DNA of 64,000 nt from Bacteroidales bacterium (GCA_017647785.1 JAGCJW010000042.1:102342-166341), one strand, 5' to 3'. Positions 25,865-35,693 are shown, counted from the stretch's first letter. The notes: generated from the letters alone by a model not told the origin. Translations and numbers: made by a program.

Positions 25865-26749
25865 ATGTTTGAAAGATATATTAATGCACTTAAATTTAGG
25901 CTATATAGGGGTGATAAACTCAACGCTCATCGTTTTTATATGGCAACAAATAAAAAGTTAGATTTGGAAAATCCTAAAACTTGGTCGGAAAAACTTCTTT
26001 GGCTGAATAAATACTGGCAACCAAAAATTAAAGCTCTTTGTGCTGACAAATACAAAGTAAGAGACTTTATTATAGAAAAAGGGTATTCTGAAACATTAGT
26101 GCCATTATTGGGATATTGGAAAGATGCTAGAGATATTGATTTTTCGAAATTACCCAAACGCTTTGTACTTAAATGCAACCATGGTTGTAGAATGAATATC
26201 TTAGTTGAAGATAAATCGAAATTAGATATAAAGTCTACTATAAAAACTCTAAATAAATGGATGAATATAGACTATAGCAAAGTAACTCCAGAATACCATT
26301 ATCACTACATCGACAGATATATAATTTGTGAAGAGTTTCTTCCTGTTGACCATAGTTTTGAAATTGTGGATTTTAAAATACATTGTTTTAATGGAGTTCC
26401 AAAATGGATAGGTTTGTGTTATGAACGTGATTATACAACCGGACACCCTAAAGAAATGATAATGTCTCCTGAATGGGATAGATTAATGTATTTAAAATCA
26501 GATTATCCTGACGATGGAAAACACATGGATAAACCGGAAAAATTAGAAGCTATGGTAGAAATGGCTTGTAATTTGTCTAAAGATTTTCCATATGTTAGAG
26601 TCGATTTATATTACATAAAAGGAAATATATACTTTGGTGAACTAACTTTTACACCTAGTGGATGTCTTCCTGCTGGTGGCTATATTGAAGAAGTTGATAT
26701 AAAAGCAGGAGAATATCTTAATCTGAATACAATAAAGTGTGATAATTAA
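25865..26749 (+). CDS. TupA-like ATP-grasp protein
   Basis: 294 residues. The sequence follows the TupA-like ATP-grasp family: DLENPKTWSEKLLWLNKYW near 36-54, ADKYKVRDFIIEKGY, KRFVLKCNHGCRMN (ATP-binding lysine region) and the C-terminal metal site YFGELTFTPSGCLPAGG. TupA was named for a role in teichuronopeptide synthesis, where an amino acid is amide-linked to a uronic acid; many relatives lie in capsule and O-antigen loci. Here uronic-acid enzymes lie upstream (14104, 15381) and an opine-type dehydrogenase is the neighbour, so amide decoration of a uronic acid is a reasonable proposal. Confidence 0.8.
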   Translation: MFERYINALKFRLYRGDKLNAHRFYMATNKKLDLENPKTWSEKLLWLNKYWQPKIKALCADKYKVRDFIIEKGYSETLVPLLGYWKDARDIDFSKLPKRFVLKCNHGCRMNILVEDKSKLDIKSTIKTLNKWMNIDYSKVTPEYHYHYIDRYIICEEFLPVDHSFEIVDFKIHCFNGVPKWIGLCYERDYTTGHPKEMIMSPEWDRLMYLKSDYPDDGKHMDKPEKLEAMVEMACNLSKDFPYVRVDLYYIKGNIYFGELTFTPSGCLPAGGYIEEVDIKAGEYLNLNTIKCDN

Positions 26750-26808
26750 TCTTTTATAGTTGAATACTAAAGTTAAGTTACAGAACAAATATAGTTACCT
26801 GTATCATA

Positions 26809-28326
26809 ATGAAAGCATCAAATAGGATAATAATAAATACATTAGCTCAATATGGTCGTACCATAGTTAATATGATATTGTCTTTATATTCTTCACGTCT
26901 TGTCCTTAAGTATTTGGGTGTAGATGATTACGGAATATATGCGTTGGTTGCTGGTGTAGTTAGCATGTTATCTTTTCTTACAAATTCTTTGGTAAGCAGT
27001 ACTCAACGTTTTTTGTCTGTTAATCGAGGAGTTGGAAATGTTGAAAAGTTAAAAGAGGTTTTTAGCAATAGTCTTACGATTCATTTGCTTATAGGACTCG
27101 TAATAACAATATTATTATTCTGTTTAACACCATTGTTGTTTGATGGATTTCTAAATATTCCAGAAAATAAGGTAGGTGTATCAAAAATATTGTATTTGCA
27201 AGTTGTTTGCATGGTATATATTTCCTTTATTGCATCTCCGTTTAGAGCTCTGCTAGTTGCTCACGAGAACATTGTTTATACATCGCTAGTTGATGTTATA
27301 GACGGAGTTTTGAAAGTGGTGCTGGTTTTAATGTTGCCATTTTTTGCTGATAAATTATTGGCATATGGTTGGATAATGTTTTTGATACGTTTATTAAACT
27401 TATTAGCTTTTGCTTTATTTTGTTTCCCCAAATATGAAGAATGTATATTGCCTCGTTTTAAGAATTTTAATATATCATATTTAAAAGAACTATCATCTTT
27501 TACAGGATGGATAATGTATTCGAGTGGAGTTATAGCAATCCGTACTCAAGGCGTAGCCATTATGCTTAACAAATTTTTTGGGGCAGCCATTAATGCAGCA
27601 TATGGTATAGGTTCGCAAATTGCCGGAATGATTTCTTTTGTTAGTTCATCTTTTAATACCGCTATAGCCCCACAATTAATGGCATCGGCTGGTGTCGGAA
27701 ACAAAGTACGAATGTGGTTATTGGCAGAAATAGAATCCAAGTTTTCATTTCTTTTGTTAGCTATGCTCGGAATACCTACAATGTTCGAAATGCAAAGTTT
27801 ACTTGAACTTTGGCTCGTAGAAGTTCCGGATAATACAATGATGTTTGGGTGTATGTTTTTATCAATGCAAATGGTGGATATGTTATCAAATGGTGTTGGA
27901 ACAGTCAATAGAGCTGTTGGTAAAAACATCGGAAGATATATTTTCCTAACATTTACTCCAAAATTATTTATTTTTCCAATATGCTTTGTAGGACTTAAAT
28001 ATGATATGCCGCTGATTGGGGTGTGCATTACTATGGTTGTAGTAGAAACATTATCAATGTTACTTCGAATATATTTTATGAAAAATGAAGAAGGTTTCGC
28101 ACCTATTAAATTTTGTAAATCTGTTATTTTTCGTTCTTTGCCACCGGTAATAATAAGTGGATTTGTTTGTTGGTTGATTTCCCTTATGATTGATTTTAAT
28201 CTACGCTTTCTGCTAACCTACGCAATTGCTATACCGACATTTATATTGAGTACATATATTATTTCTCTATCTAAATGGGAAAAGAATTTTGTGAATAGTA
28301 TTATTAATAGAATATTGAATAAATAA
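26809..28326 (+). CDS. Wzx-like polysaccharide flippase (MATE/MOP superfamily)
   Basis: 505 residues with about 12-14 hydrophobic segments. The N terminus (IINTLAQYGRTIVNMILSLY, then SRLVLKYLGVDDYGIYALVAG) is typical of PST/Wzx exporters. Such proteins turn the undecaprenyl-linked repeat unit across the inner membrane. Its neighbour is a Wzy-like polymerase, as expected for a Wzx/Wzy-dependent pathway. No wzz/wzc or wza-like gene is in the window. Confidence 0.85.
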   Translation: MKASNRIIINTLAQYGRTIVNMILSLYSSRLVLKYLGVDDYGIYALVAGVVSMLSFLTNSLVSSTQRFLSVNRGVGNVEKLKEVFSNSLTIHLLIGLVITILLFCLTPLLFDGFLNIPENKVGVSKILYLQVVCMVYISFIASPFRALLVAHENIVYTSLVDVIDGVLKVVLVLMLPFFADKLLAYGWIMFLIRLLNLLAFALFCFPKYEECILPRFKNFNISYLKELSSFTGWIMYSSGVIAIRTQGVAIMLNKFFGAAINAAYGIGSQIAGMISFVSSSFNTAIAPQLMASAGVGNKVRMWLLAEIESKFSFLLLAMLGIPTMFEMQSLLELWLVEVPDNTMMFGCMFLSMQMVDMLSNGVGTVNRAVGKNIGRYIFLTFTPKLFIFPICFVGLKYDMPLIGVCITMVVVETLSMLLRIYFMKNEEGFAPIKFCKSVIFRSLPPVIISGFVCWLISLMIDFNLRFLLTYAIAIPTFILSTYIISLSKWEKNFVNSIINRILNK

Positions 28327-28347
28327 TAAATTAATTCTATAAATTAT

Positions 28348-29619
28348 ATGGCAACTATACTTATTATAATAATATTTTTATTAATGCTTTTTATTGTTAA
28401 TAAAATAGGGACTATTAATAAGTTCTCTAAAAGAATGTTAACGTTATACATAGCTTATTGGGGGATAATGTTAACATTGTCTTCTATTGGTGTTGCAGAT
28501 TTATATCGTCCTAGTAATTTTGCACTATTAACTCTTTTTATGGCTGTTTTGTCATTTGTTGTGGGCTTTTCTTTACAAAAACAAACATTGTATGAGAAGA
28601 AAGATATAAATATAGAGAGTTTTAATTTTTTAGATGAATTTATTAATTCAAAGGGATTTATATTTCTTTTATTTCTTGCATTTGTAATGTCAGGGTATTA
28701 TTTTATGAAAATGCGTACAGCACTAGCTTTTTATGAAGATTTAGGAGAAATTAGAGGGATGTTTTTTGATAATTCACTATTGGGGTATTATTTTATTTGG
28801 TTAAATCACTTGTTTTTACAGCCAATGAAATATGTTTGTGTTTTGGTATTTGCATACATGTTATTGTATAAACGAAATTGGAAATTTATTATCGTTACGT
28901 TGTTTCTTTTATTTTACACAAGTCTTTCTGGAGGAAGATTTGGATATTTGTCTATTGCAATAGGAGTTTTGTTCGTTTATTACGTTTTTTCTCATAATAT
29001 TAAATTAAAATTAAAACATTACATTCTTTTATTTACATTAGCTATATTCTTTTTTGCTTTAATTTCAGAAGTAACATCAATGAGAACTGGAAAAGGATCA
29101 TTAGAAAATTCTATTAATGCATTTTTAAGTTATTTGTGCGGGCCAGCAACAGCGTTTGATTATGCTATAAACAATAATTATGTGGAAAAATTAGGCGGTT
29201 ATCAATTTGGACGATATACTTTTTCTGCTGTAGATGGATTGTTGATGTATTTTTTTAATATGTTAGGGGTGGATTATGGAAACTTAATAGCAGAATTAGT
29301 GGAAATAAAACAAAATACTCAAATAGTTGTTGGTAGTGGGAAAACTTGGAATGCTTTATATACAGGAACGCTTTATTATTGGTTGGATGGTGGTTTTATA
29401 GGTTGTATTGTATTCCCCTTTGTTGTTGGGATGCTTTTTCGTTGGATTGTTAAATTATATTTTCGTTATAAGACATGGGCCTTTTTATGTTTGATTGCGA
29501 TGTTTTTTCAGATGAAAATGCACTCGGTTTGCGATTTTTCTTTATATAGCCCATTTTTATTGTTAAGTATAGTTTATTTATATTTTATAGGTCGTTATAC
29601 AAAGGTGAGTGTAAAATAG
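28348..29619 (+). CDS. Wzy-like O-antigen/capsule polymerase
   Basis: 423 residues, strongly hydrophobic with about 10-12 membrane segments and one larger extracytoplasmic stretch rich in polar residues (about 255-340). Wzy proteins share little sequence, so the call rests on topology, size, an LFYTSLSGGRFGYLSIAIG-like motif and position beside Wzx. It would join repeat units at the outer face of the inner membrane. Codons are very T-rich, unlike the rfb and galE genes, a common mark of exchanged serotype genes. Confidence 0.72.
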   Translation: MATILIIIIFLLMLFIVNKIGTINKFSKRMLTLYIAYWGIMLTLSSIGVADLYRPSNFALLTLFMAVLSFVVGFSLQKQTLYEKKDINIESFNFLDEFINSKGFIFLLFLAFVMSGYYFMKMRTALAFYEDLGEIRGMFFDNSLLGYYFIWLNHLFLQPMKYVCVLVFAYMLLYKRNWKFIIVTLFLLFYTSLSGGRFGYLSIAIGVLFVYYVFSHNIKLKLKHYILLFTLAIFFFALISEVTSMRTGKGSLENSINAFLSYLCGPATAFDYAINNNYVEKLGGYQFGRYTFSAVDGLLMYFFNMLGVDYGNLIAELVEIKQNTQIVVGSGKTWNALYTGTLYYWLDGGFIGCIVFPFVVGMLFRWIVKLYFRYKTWAFLCLIAMFFQMKMHSVCDFSLYSPFLLLSIVYLYFIGRYTKVSVK

Positions 29620-29672
29620 TTGAGATAAATACATTAGCGAGTTTTATTAATATTTTTTAATATTAACGTGGT

Positions 29673-30929
29673 ATGAATTTATGTTTATGTTTTGGATATT
29701 TCCCTGAGACAATAGAGGAAGATATCATTTCGAATACTAAATGTTATTTGCAAAATTCTGCAAATGTATTACAGAAAAAATTCATTGAAGGAATAGCTTG
29801 TTATTTTAAATCATTTACGATTATCAATGCCCCCTTTGTAGGTTACTACCCTCTTAAGTATCGCTCTATTTATGTTCCGAAAACATATTTTCAGCACAAA
29901 GAGGGAAATGCGACTATCGATGTAAGGTCTTATTCCTTCAATACTTTACCTTATTTGACACATAAAGAGCGTAAATATAAATGTAAAAGAGAGGTAAGTC
30001 GATGGCTTTATAAGCATCAAAATGAAAATGATGAAAACGTTGTGATTGTATATTCTATGCACATGAATTTTATTTTAGCTTGTGCAGAGTTAAAAAAGAA
30101 GTATAGATTTAAATTAATAACTATAATTCCTGATTTACCTAAATATTTTAATACAAGTGGAAAATGGTATTCTATACTACATCAAAAAATCAATAATTTA
30201 ATGAAAAAAGATTATGTAGATGAGTTAAATTGTATTGATGGCTTTGTGTACCTTACTGAGTACATGAATCGTGAAATATGTAAAGAAGAACGTCCTTATG
30301 TTGTAATAGAAGGAATGGTTTCTTATAAAAGTGCTGAGGAATCTCATATTCATAAACATGAAAAGTTCATATTGTATACAGGAACAATGGCAAGAAAGTA
30401 TGGCGTTATGAATTTAGTGGAAGCCTTTACGATAATGAAACATAATAAAGATTATAAATTATGCCTTTGTGGATATGGGGATTGTATTTCCGAAATTCAA
30501 CATCTTTCGAGGGAATATAATATTGATTATAAAGGTGAAATATCTAATAAGGAAGTATTGGACTTACAAAAAAAAGCTGCTTTATTAATTAATCCAAGGG
30601 TAAATGAGGGAGAATATGTAAAATTTTCTTTTCCATCTAAAGTTATGGAGTATTTTGTTTCAGGTACACCTGTTTTAATGCATAAACTTGATGGAATACC
30701 TTTAGAATACTATGATTATTGTTTTACATTCAATGGCACTAAACTAACTGAAATTGCTCAACAAATAGATGAAGTTTTAGATATTAAAGAATCAGAGCGT
30801 TTATTTTTGGCAGAAAAAGCAAATCGATTTATTCTTGATGAAAAAAATTCTAAAATACAATGTAAAAAGTTGGTTGAATTAATAAAAATTATCTTAAATA
30901 AGCATGAAAATTCTGTCAATCACATATAA
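29673..30929 (+). CDS. Glycosyltransferase, family 4-like (GT-B fold)
   Basis: 418 residues. The C-terminal GT-B donor domain is visible: FILYTGTMARKYGVMNLVEA near 228-247, KLCLCGYGDCISEI, and the E-x7-E-like region FSFPSKVMEYFVSGTPVLMH near 325-344. No membrane segment is seen. The sugar moved is not predictable. The next glycosyltransferase begins 26 bp before its stop. Confidence 0.78.
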   Translation: MNLCLCFGYFPETIEEDIISNTKCYLQNSANVLQKKFIEGIACYFKSFTIINAPFVGYYPLKYRSIYVPKTYFQHKEGNATIDVRSYSFNTLPYLTHKERKYKCKREVSRWLYKHQNENDENVVIVYSMHMNFILACAELKKKYRFKLITIIPDLPKYFNTSGKWYSILHQKINNLMKKDYVDELNCIDGFVYLTEYMNREICKEERPYVVIEGMVSYKSAEESHIHKHEKFILYTGTMARKYGVMNLVEAFTIMKHNKDYKLCLCGYGDCISEIQHLSREYNIDYKGEISNKEVLDLQKKAALLINPRVNEGEYVKFSFPSKVMEYFVSGTPVLMHKLDGIPLEYYDYCFTFNGTKLTEIAQQIDEVLDIKESERLFLAEKANRFILDEKNSKIQCKKLVELIKIILNKHENSVNHI

Positions 30930-32208
30930 TCCGTATAATAATAATAATAATAATAGCAAAACACTGCGTTCATTTTTTGATGGAATTCCGTCAAAAGATT
31001 TGGCGATGTTGTATATGGAAAGTTTTTCAGAAGTGGATTATAATTTTTGTGATAATTACTATCGAGTAACTGATCAGGATGTTCTCAGAAGTGTCGTGAA
31101 ATTGCAATTTAAGACTCGTAATACACATCCAAAAGAAAAATTACAAAAAGTAAGTGAAGAAAAAATTGTAGCATTAACACGTAGCAAGAGAACTGCTTTA
31201 AGAAGACTGGTAAGAGAATTCTTTTGGAACTTTAACACTTGGGATACAAAAGAGTTTGATGAATGGATACAAGAGCAAAAACCAGATATAATATTCACTC
31301 TATTAGGAGCTAATATTTTTATGCATAATATTGTTTTGAAAATATCAAAAAGATATAATATCCCTTTTGTCGCCTATTATACAGATGATTATGTGTTAAA
31401 TTGTTCCGATAAGACTTTTTGGGGAAGAATTCATTTCAAGCTAACTAATAAAGTGTATCGTAAAACAATGTCAAAAACATCAAAGAGTTATGTGATAGGA
31501 GAATTGATGCAAAAAGATTATTCAAAAGCATTTAATAGAGAGTTCGGGTTATTGGGCAATTGTATAGATTTGGATAAATTTAATTCATTATTACCCCCCC
31601 AAATAAATACTTCTGACAAAATAACTATTTCATTTATTGGAGGATTGCATTTGAATCGTTGGCAAACAGTTTGTGATTTAGGTGAAATTGTCAAAGAAAT
31701 AAATAGAGAAAAACATTGGAATATAGAGATTAATGTGTATGCATTAGAATTAAAAGATGATATTGTGCAAAGGCTGAAAGCCTGTGGAGTGGACTATAAA
31801 GGGGGATTAAATTCTCAAGGAGTATTTGAAACTATAAAAACATCTGATATACTTTTGCATGTGGAATCTTTTGATGAAGTAAATAGAACGTTTGTAAAAT
31901 ATTCTGTTTCTACTAAGATTACTGAATATCTTGCCAGTAAACGTTGTATAATGGCATATGGTCCACATGAAGTAGCGTCTATTGCTTTGATAAAGGATAA
32001 TGATTTTGGTTGCGTACTTACGGATTTAGATAGTAGAGAAGATAAAAAACAAAAAATAATTACTGCGATAGAAACTTATAATGATAAAGACTATTCAAAG
32101 CAATGGGATTATGTACAGCAATATTACAATAAAGATGTCGTAAGAGAAATGTTGCTTAAAGATATGCAAGCAGTTGTAGATAATCATTTTTTAAATAGTA
32201 ATATTTAA
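30904..32208 (+). CDS. Glycosyltransferase (GT-B fold) with poly-Asn and C7 tracts
   Basis: 434 residues. The core resembles GT4-like enzymes: ISFIGGLHLNRWQTVCDLGE near 240-259, VDYKGGLNSQGVFETIKTSD, and FVKYSVSTKITEYLASKRCIM. Near the N terminus six AAT codons (30937-30954) encode six Asn after NPY. A run of seven C (31594-31600) at codons 231-233 is a possible slippage site; a change of one base would bring a stop within a few codons. Donor and acceptor are unknown. Confidence 0.72.
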   Translation: MKILSITYNPYNNNNNNSKTLRSFFDGIPSKDLAMLYMESFSEVDYNFCDNYYRVTDQDVLRSVVKLQFKTRNTHPKEKLQKVSEEKIVALTRSKRTALRRLVREFFWNFNTWDTKEFDEWIQEQKPDIIFTLLGANIFMHNIVLKISKRYNIPFVAYYTDDYVLNCSDKTFWGRIHFKLTNKVYRKTMSKTSKSYVIGELMQKDYSKAFNREFGLLGNCIDLDKFNSLLPPQINTSDKITISFIGGLHLNRWQTVCDLGEIVKEINREKHWNIEINVYALELKDDIVQRLKACGVDYKGGLNSQGVFETIKTSDILLHVESFDEVNRTFVKYSVSTKITEYLASKRCIMAYGPHEVASIALIKDNDFGCVLTDLDSREDKKQKIITAIETYNDKDYSKQWDYVQQYYNKDVVREMLLKDMQAVVDNHFLNSNI

Positions 32209-32221
32209 TTAAAACCCCATC

Positions 32222-33241
32222 ATGCAAATCTTAGTAACAGGCGGAGCGGGATTTATAGGCTCGCATACATTGGTGGAACTTTATCAAGCAGGGCATACTG
32301 CTGTGGTAGTTGATAATTTGAGCAACTCATCGAAAGAATCGCTCAAAAGAGTGGCAGAACTTTGCAAAGTAGAGGCAATTCCATTCTATCAAGTAGATAT
32401 TCGCGACAAGGAAGGGCTTGAAAAGATAATGACTGCACATAAATTTGACGCATGTATACATTTTGCAGGACTGAAAGCAGTTGGCGAAAGCGTTGAAAAA
32501 CCTTGGCTTTATTACGAAAACAACATCAACGGCACACTTATCTTGATGAAAATGCTTGAAAAACACAACTGCAAAAACATTATATTCTCCTCATCAGCCA
32601 CAATTTACGGAGAGCCTGCCGAAATGCCGATTACAGAAAACTGTCCAAAAGGCGTTTGCACAAATCCGTACGGCTGGACCAAAAGTATGTTAGAGCAGGT
32701 GCTTACAGATATACAAAAAGCAGATAAAGAGTGGAATGTAGTCTTGCTCAGATATTTCAATCCTATTGGAGCACACAAAAGCGGCAGAATAGGCGAAAAT
32801 CCGAACGGTATTCCAAACAATCTTATGCCATACATCACGCAGGTAGCCATAGGAAAACGAGAAAAACTCAACGTATTCGGTAACGATTACAATACAGCAG
32901 ACGGCACAGGCGTAAGAGATTACATTCACGTTGTAGATTTAGCGAAAGCACACGTAAGAGCCTTAAAAGCAATCAATAAGAACTGCGGATTAGAGATATA
33001 TAACGTAGGAACAGGCAGAGGATATTCCGTTTTGGAAGTTGTAAAAGCCTTTGAAAAAGCCAACGATTTAAAAGTCGCTTACGAAATAAAAGAACGCCGT
33101 CCGGGAGATATAGCAGAATGTTATTGCAATCCGCAAAAGATTGAAAAAGAATTAGGCTGGAAAGCCGAAAACGATTTAGAAGATATGTGTAGAGACTCTT
33201 GGAATTGGCAAAAAAACAATCCTGAGGGATATAAATTATAA
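32222..33241 (+). CDS. galE: UDP-glucose 4-epimerase
   Basis: 339 residues, full length. NAD-binding GGAGFIGSHTLVELYQAG is at 7-24, followed by VVDNLSNSSKESLKRV, the catalytic Ser region FSSSATIYGEP near 120, and YGWTKSMLEQ (YxxxK) near 150. The C-terminal RRPGDIAECYCNPQKIEKELGW is typical. It interconverts UDP-Glc and UDP-Gal (or the GlcNAc/GalNAc pair). The codon use is more G+C-rich than in the preceding glycosyltransferases. Confidence 0.95.
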   Translation: MQILVTGGAGFIGSHTLVELYQAGHTAVVVDNLSNSSKESLKRVAELCKVEAIPFYQVDIRDKEGLEKIMTAHKFDACIHFAGLKAVGESVEKPWLYYENNINGTLILMKMLEKHNCKNIIFSSSATIYGEPAEMPITENCPKGVCTNPYGWTKSMLEQVLTDIQKADKEWNVVLLRYFNPIGAHKSGRIGENPNGIPNNLMPYITQVAIGKREKLNVFGNDYNTADGTGVRDYIHVVDLAKAHVRALKAINKNCGLEIYNVGTGRGYSVLEVVKAFEKANDLKVAYEIKERRPGDIAECYCNPQKIEKELGWKAENDLEDMCRDSWNWQKNNPEGYKL

Positions 33242-33242
33242 T

Positions 33243-33275
33243 TTTCCACGTATCACACGTATTTACACGAAATTT
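33243..33275. repeat. CACG-type nonamer repeat after galE
   Basis: Three 9-10-bp units of the type CACGTATCA, CACGTATTTA and CACGAAATT. Related elements occur in the next three spacers, in both orientations. Confidence 0.7.
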
Positions 33276-33318
33276 ATTAAAGTAGATATTTGATTAAAAA
33301 AAAATACCAAATAATAAT

Positions 33319-34392
33319 ATGTCAATATTTAAGGATAAAGTCCTGTTGATAACAGGGGGAACAGGTAGTTTTGGAAACGCTGTTTTGCGTCGCTTTTTGG
33401 ATAGCGATATTAAAGAGATTAGAATTTTCTCGCGTGATGAGAAAAAGCAAGATGATATGCGTCATCGTTTGCAAAATCCAAAGGTTAAGTTTTATATTGG
33501 AAATGTAAGGGATAAACAATCAGTGGATGTGGCTATGCGTGGTGTAGATTATGTATTTGCAGCGGCTGCATTGAAACAAGTGCCTTCTTGTGAGTTTTTC
33601 CCTATGGAAGCTACAATGACAAATGTGGTAGGAACAAACAATGTATTGCTTTCTGCAATTGAGCATGGAGTGAAGAATGTAGTTGTGCTTTCTACCGACA
33701 AAGCTGCTTACCCTATTAATGCAATGGGAATATCAAAGGCCTTGATGGAAAAAGTAGCGATTGCAAAGGGAAGAGAGTTGGGACAAGGTGCAAAGACTAC
33801 AATTTGTTGTACTCGTTATGGTAATGTTATGGCATCGCGTGGTAGTGTGATTCCTTTGTGGGTGCAACAAATGGAAGAAGGTAAGCCTATCACTATAACC
33901 GATCCTAATATGACTCGTTTTATGATGACTTTGGATGATGCAGTGGATTTGGTTATCTATGCGTTTACACATGGAGAAAATGGAGATTTGTTTGTGCAAA
34001 AAGCACCTGCTGCAACATTAGACGTTTTGGCTGAGGCATTGAAACAAACATACGCTAAGGTTAATCCTAAGTATGGTGAAACAGAAGTAAGGGTTATCGG
34101 AACGCGTCATGGCGAAAAACTTTATGAAACTTTGGTTACTCGTGAGGAAATGGCAAAGGCGATAGATATGGGAGATTATTATCGTATTCCTTGTGATACT
34201 CGTGATTTGAACTATGACAAATTCTTTACTGATGGTAGCGAAGAAGTATCAAAGATAGAAGATTATCATTCTCACAATACAAGACGTCTTGATGTAGAGG
34301 GAATGAAAGAATTGCTTTTGAAGTTAAGATTTATCCGTGAAGACTTGGGGTTGATAGAAAAAACACAAGCAAAGGAAATTCGTTCAGAATAG
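33319..34392 (+). CDS. UDP-GlcNAc 4,6-dehydratase/5-epimerase (CapE/FnlA type)
   Basis: 357 residues of the short-chain dehydrogenase family. NAD-binding ITGGTGSFGNAVLRRFL is at about 11-27; RIFSRDEKKQDDMRHRL is the typical next motif. LSTDKAAYPINAMGISKALMEK-type sequence carries the catalytic MxxxK that replaces YxxxK in this group. With the two next sugar genes it forms the CapE/CapF/CapG (FnlA/B/C) route to UDP-N-acetyl-L-fucosamine. This enzyme does the first inverting dehydration of UDP-GlcNAc. Confidence 0.93.
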   Translation: MSIFKDKVLLITGGTGSFGNAVLRRFLDSDIKEIRIFSRDEKKQDDMRHRLQNPKVKFYIGNVRDKQSVDVAMRGVDYVFAAAALKQVPSCEFFPMEATMTNVVGTNNVLLSAIEHGVKNVVVLSTDKAAYPINAMGISKALMEKVAIAKGRELGQGAKTTICCTRYGNVMASRGSVIPLWVQQMEEGKPITITDPNMTRFMMTLDDAVDLVIYAFTHGENGDLFVQKAPAATLDVLAEALKQTYAKVNPKYGETEVRVIGTRHGEKLYETLVTREEMAKAIDMGDYYRIPCDTRDLNYDKFFTDGSEEVSKIEDYHSHNTRRLDVEGMKELLLKLRFIREDLGLIEKTQAKEIRSE

Positions 34393-34396
34393 TTGG

Positions 34397-34496
34397 TTTC
34401 CGCGGATTACTCGTATTTGCACGTAATTTTAATTTGATTGCAATATGTTATCTATGCGAAATATAATACTTGTGATTCGTGAGATACGTGGAAAAA
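34397..34496. repeat. Inverted pair of CACG-type nonamer repeats before capF
   Basis: A forward element (34397-34430) and a reverse-complement element (34466-34496, ending GAGATACGTGGAAAA) face each other across 35 bp in the 114-bp spacer. They look like an empty version of the arrangement around the GxxExxY gene at 35656-36103. Confidence 0.65.
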
Positions 34497-34506
34497 ATAA
34501 GAAACT

Positions 34507-35655
34507 ATGAAAGTATTGGTTACGGGTGCTAAGGGATTTGTAGGAAAGAATCTTGTTGCACAACTTAATAATATAAAAGACGGCAAGGCTCGTTGCTATG
34601 GCGATTTGAAAGTAGATGCTGTTTATGAGTATGATATAGATAGCACTATTGAAGAGCTTGATGCTTTTTGCAAAGATTGTGATTTTGTCTTTAATCTTGC
34701 AGGGGTTAATCGTCCTCAGAATCAAGAAGAGTTTATGCAAGGCAATTTTGGATTTGCATCGACTTTGCTTGATACATTGAAAAAGCATGGAAATAAATGT
34801 CCTGTTATGATTTCTTCTTCAACGCAGGCTGCTTTGGATAATCCATACGGAGAAAGTAAACGTGCAGGTGAGCAGTTGATGTTTTCTTATGCAGAAGAAA
34901 CAGGTGCAAAGGTTTTGGTATATCGTTTTCCTAATTTATTTGGTAAATGGTGTCGTCCAAATTACAATAGTGCTGTTGCAACGTTTTGCAATAACATAGC
35001 AAATGATTTACCTATTCAAGTTAATGACCCAAAGGTTGTGTTGAATTTGGTTTATATAGATGATTTGGTAGATGAAATGATAGCGGCATTGAAAGGTGAA
35101 GAGAATAGGACGGAGGAATTTTGTGAAGTGCCGATTGTTCACAACGTTTCGCTTGGAGAGATAGTTGATCTTATATATGGGTTTGCAGAGCAACCAAAAA
35201 CACTTATTGTGCCTGAAATTCCTTACAACTCTTTTGCCAAGAAACTTTATTCGACATATTTGTCGTATCTGCCTAAAGAAAAGGTGTCGTTCCCGCTGAA
35301 GATGAACATTGACGACAGAGGTAGCTTTACCGAGTTGTTGAAATCGAAAAACGTTGGACAGGTGAGCATCAACATCTCCAAACCGGGCATCACCAAAGGA
35401 CAACATTGGCACAATAGTAAATGGGAATTCTTTATTGTGGTTGCAGGTCATGGGTTGATACAAGAGAGAAAGATAGGAAGTGATGAAGTGATAGAGTTTG
35501 AAGTAAGTGGAGATAAGATAGAAGCTGTACATATGTTGCCTGGTTATACACATAATATTATAAATCTTTCTCAAACAGAAAATCTTGTAACAGTTATGTG
35601 GGCGAATGAAAGTTTTGACCCTAATAAACCAGATACTTTCTTCGAAGTTGTTTAA
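34507..35655 (+). CDS. Bifunctional UDP-sugar reductase/epimerase with cupin domain (CapF/FnlB type)
   Basis: 382 residues. The N-terminal SDR domain has VTGAKGFVGKNLVAQL at 5-20 and NPYGESKRAGEQLM (YxxxK) near 117-130. The C-terminal cupin (about 255-382) has QHWHNSKWEFFIVVAGHGLI, with the metal-binding histidines, and PGYTHNI. CapF carries out the epimerisation and NADPH reduction after CapE in UDP-L-FucNAc synthesis. Order and spacing with 33319 and 36114 fit the pathway, although a cargo gene lies between this gene and the epimerase. Confidence 0.92.
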   Translation: MKVLVTGAKGFVGKNLVAQLNNIKDGKARCYGDLKVDAVYEYDIDSTIEELDAFCKDCDFVFNLAGVNRPQNQEEFMQGNFGFASTLLDTLKKHGNKCPVMISSSTQAALDNPYGESKRAGEQLMFSYAEETGAKVLVYRFPNLFGKWCRPNYNSAVATFCNNIANDLPIQVNDPKVVLNLVYIDDLVDEMIAALKGEENRTEEFCEVPIVHNVSLGEIVDLIYGFAEQPKTLIVPEIPYNSFAKKLYSTYLSYLPKEKVSFPLKMNIDDRGSFTELLKSKNVGQVSINISKPGITKGQHWHNSKWEFFIVVAGHGLIQERKIGSDEVIEFEVSGDKIEAVHMLPGYTHNIINLSQTENLVTVMWANESFDPNKPDTFFEVV

Positions 35656-35688
35656 TTTCCACGAATCTCACGTATCACACGAAATTTT
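35656..35688. repeat. Left CACG-type nonamer repeat flanking the GxxExxY gene
   Basis: Begins at the capF stop codon: units CACGAATCT, CACGTATCA and CACGAAATT. The inverted partner is at 36070-36103. Confidence 0.75.
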
Positions 35689-35693
35689 GATAA

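Noticed and set aside
35008..35574. 188-codon minus-strand frame inside capF
   Set aside because: capF is well supported over this whole range; the antisense frame has no recognisable domain.
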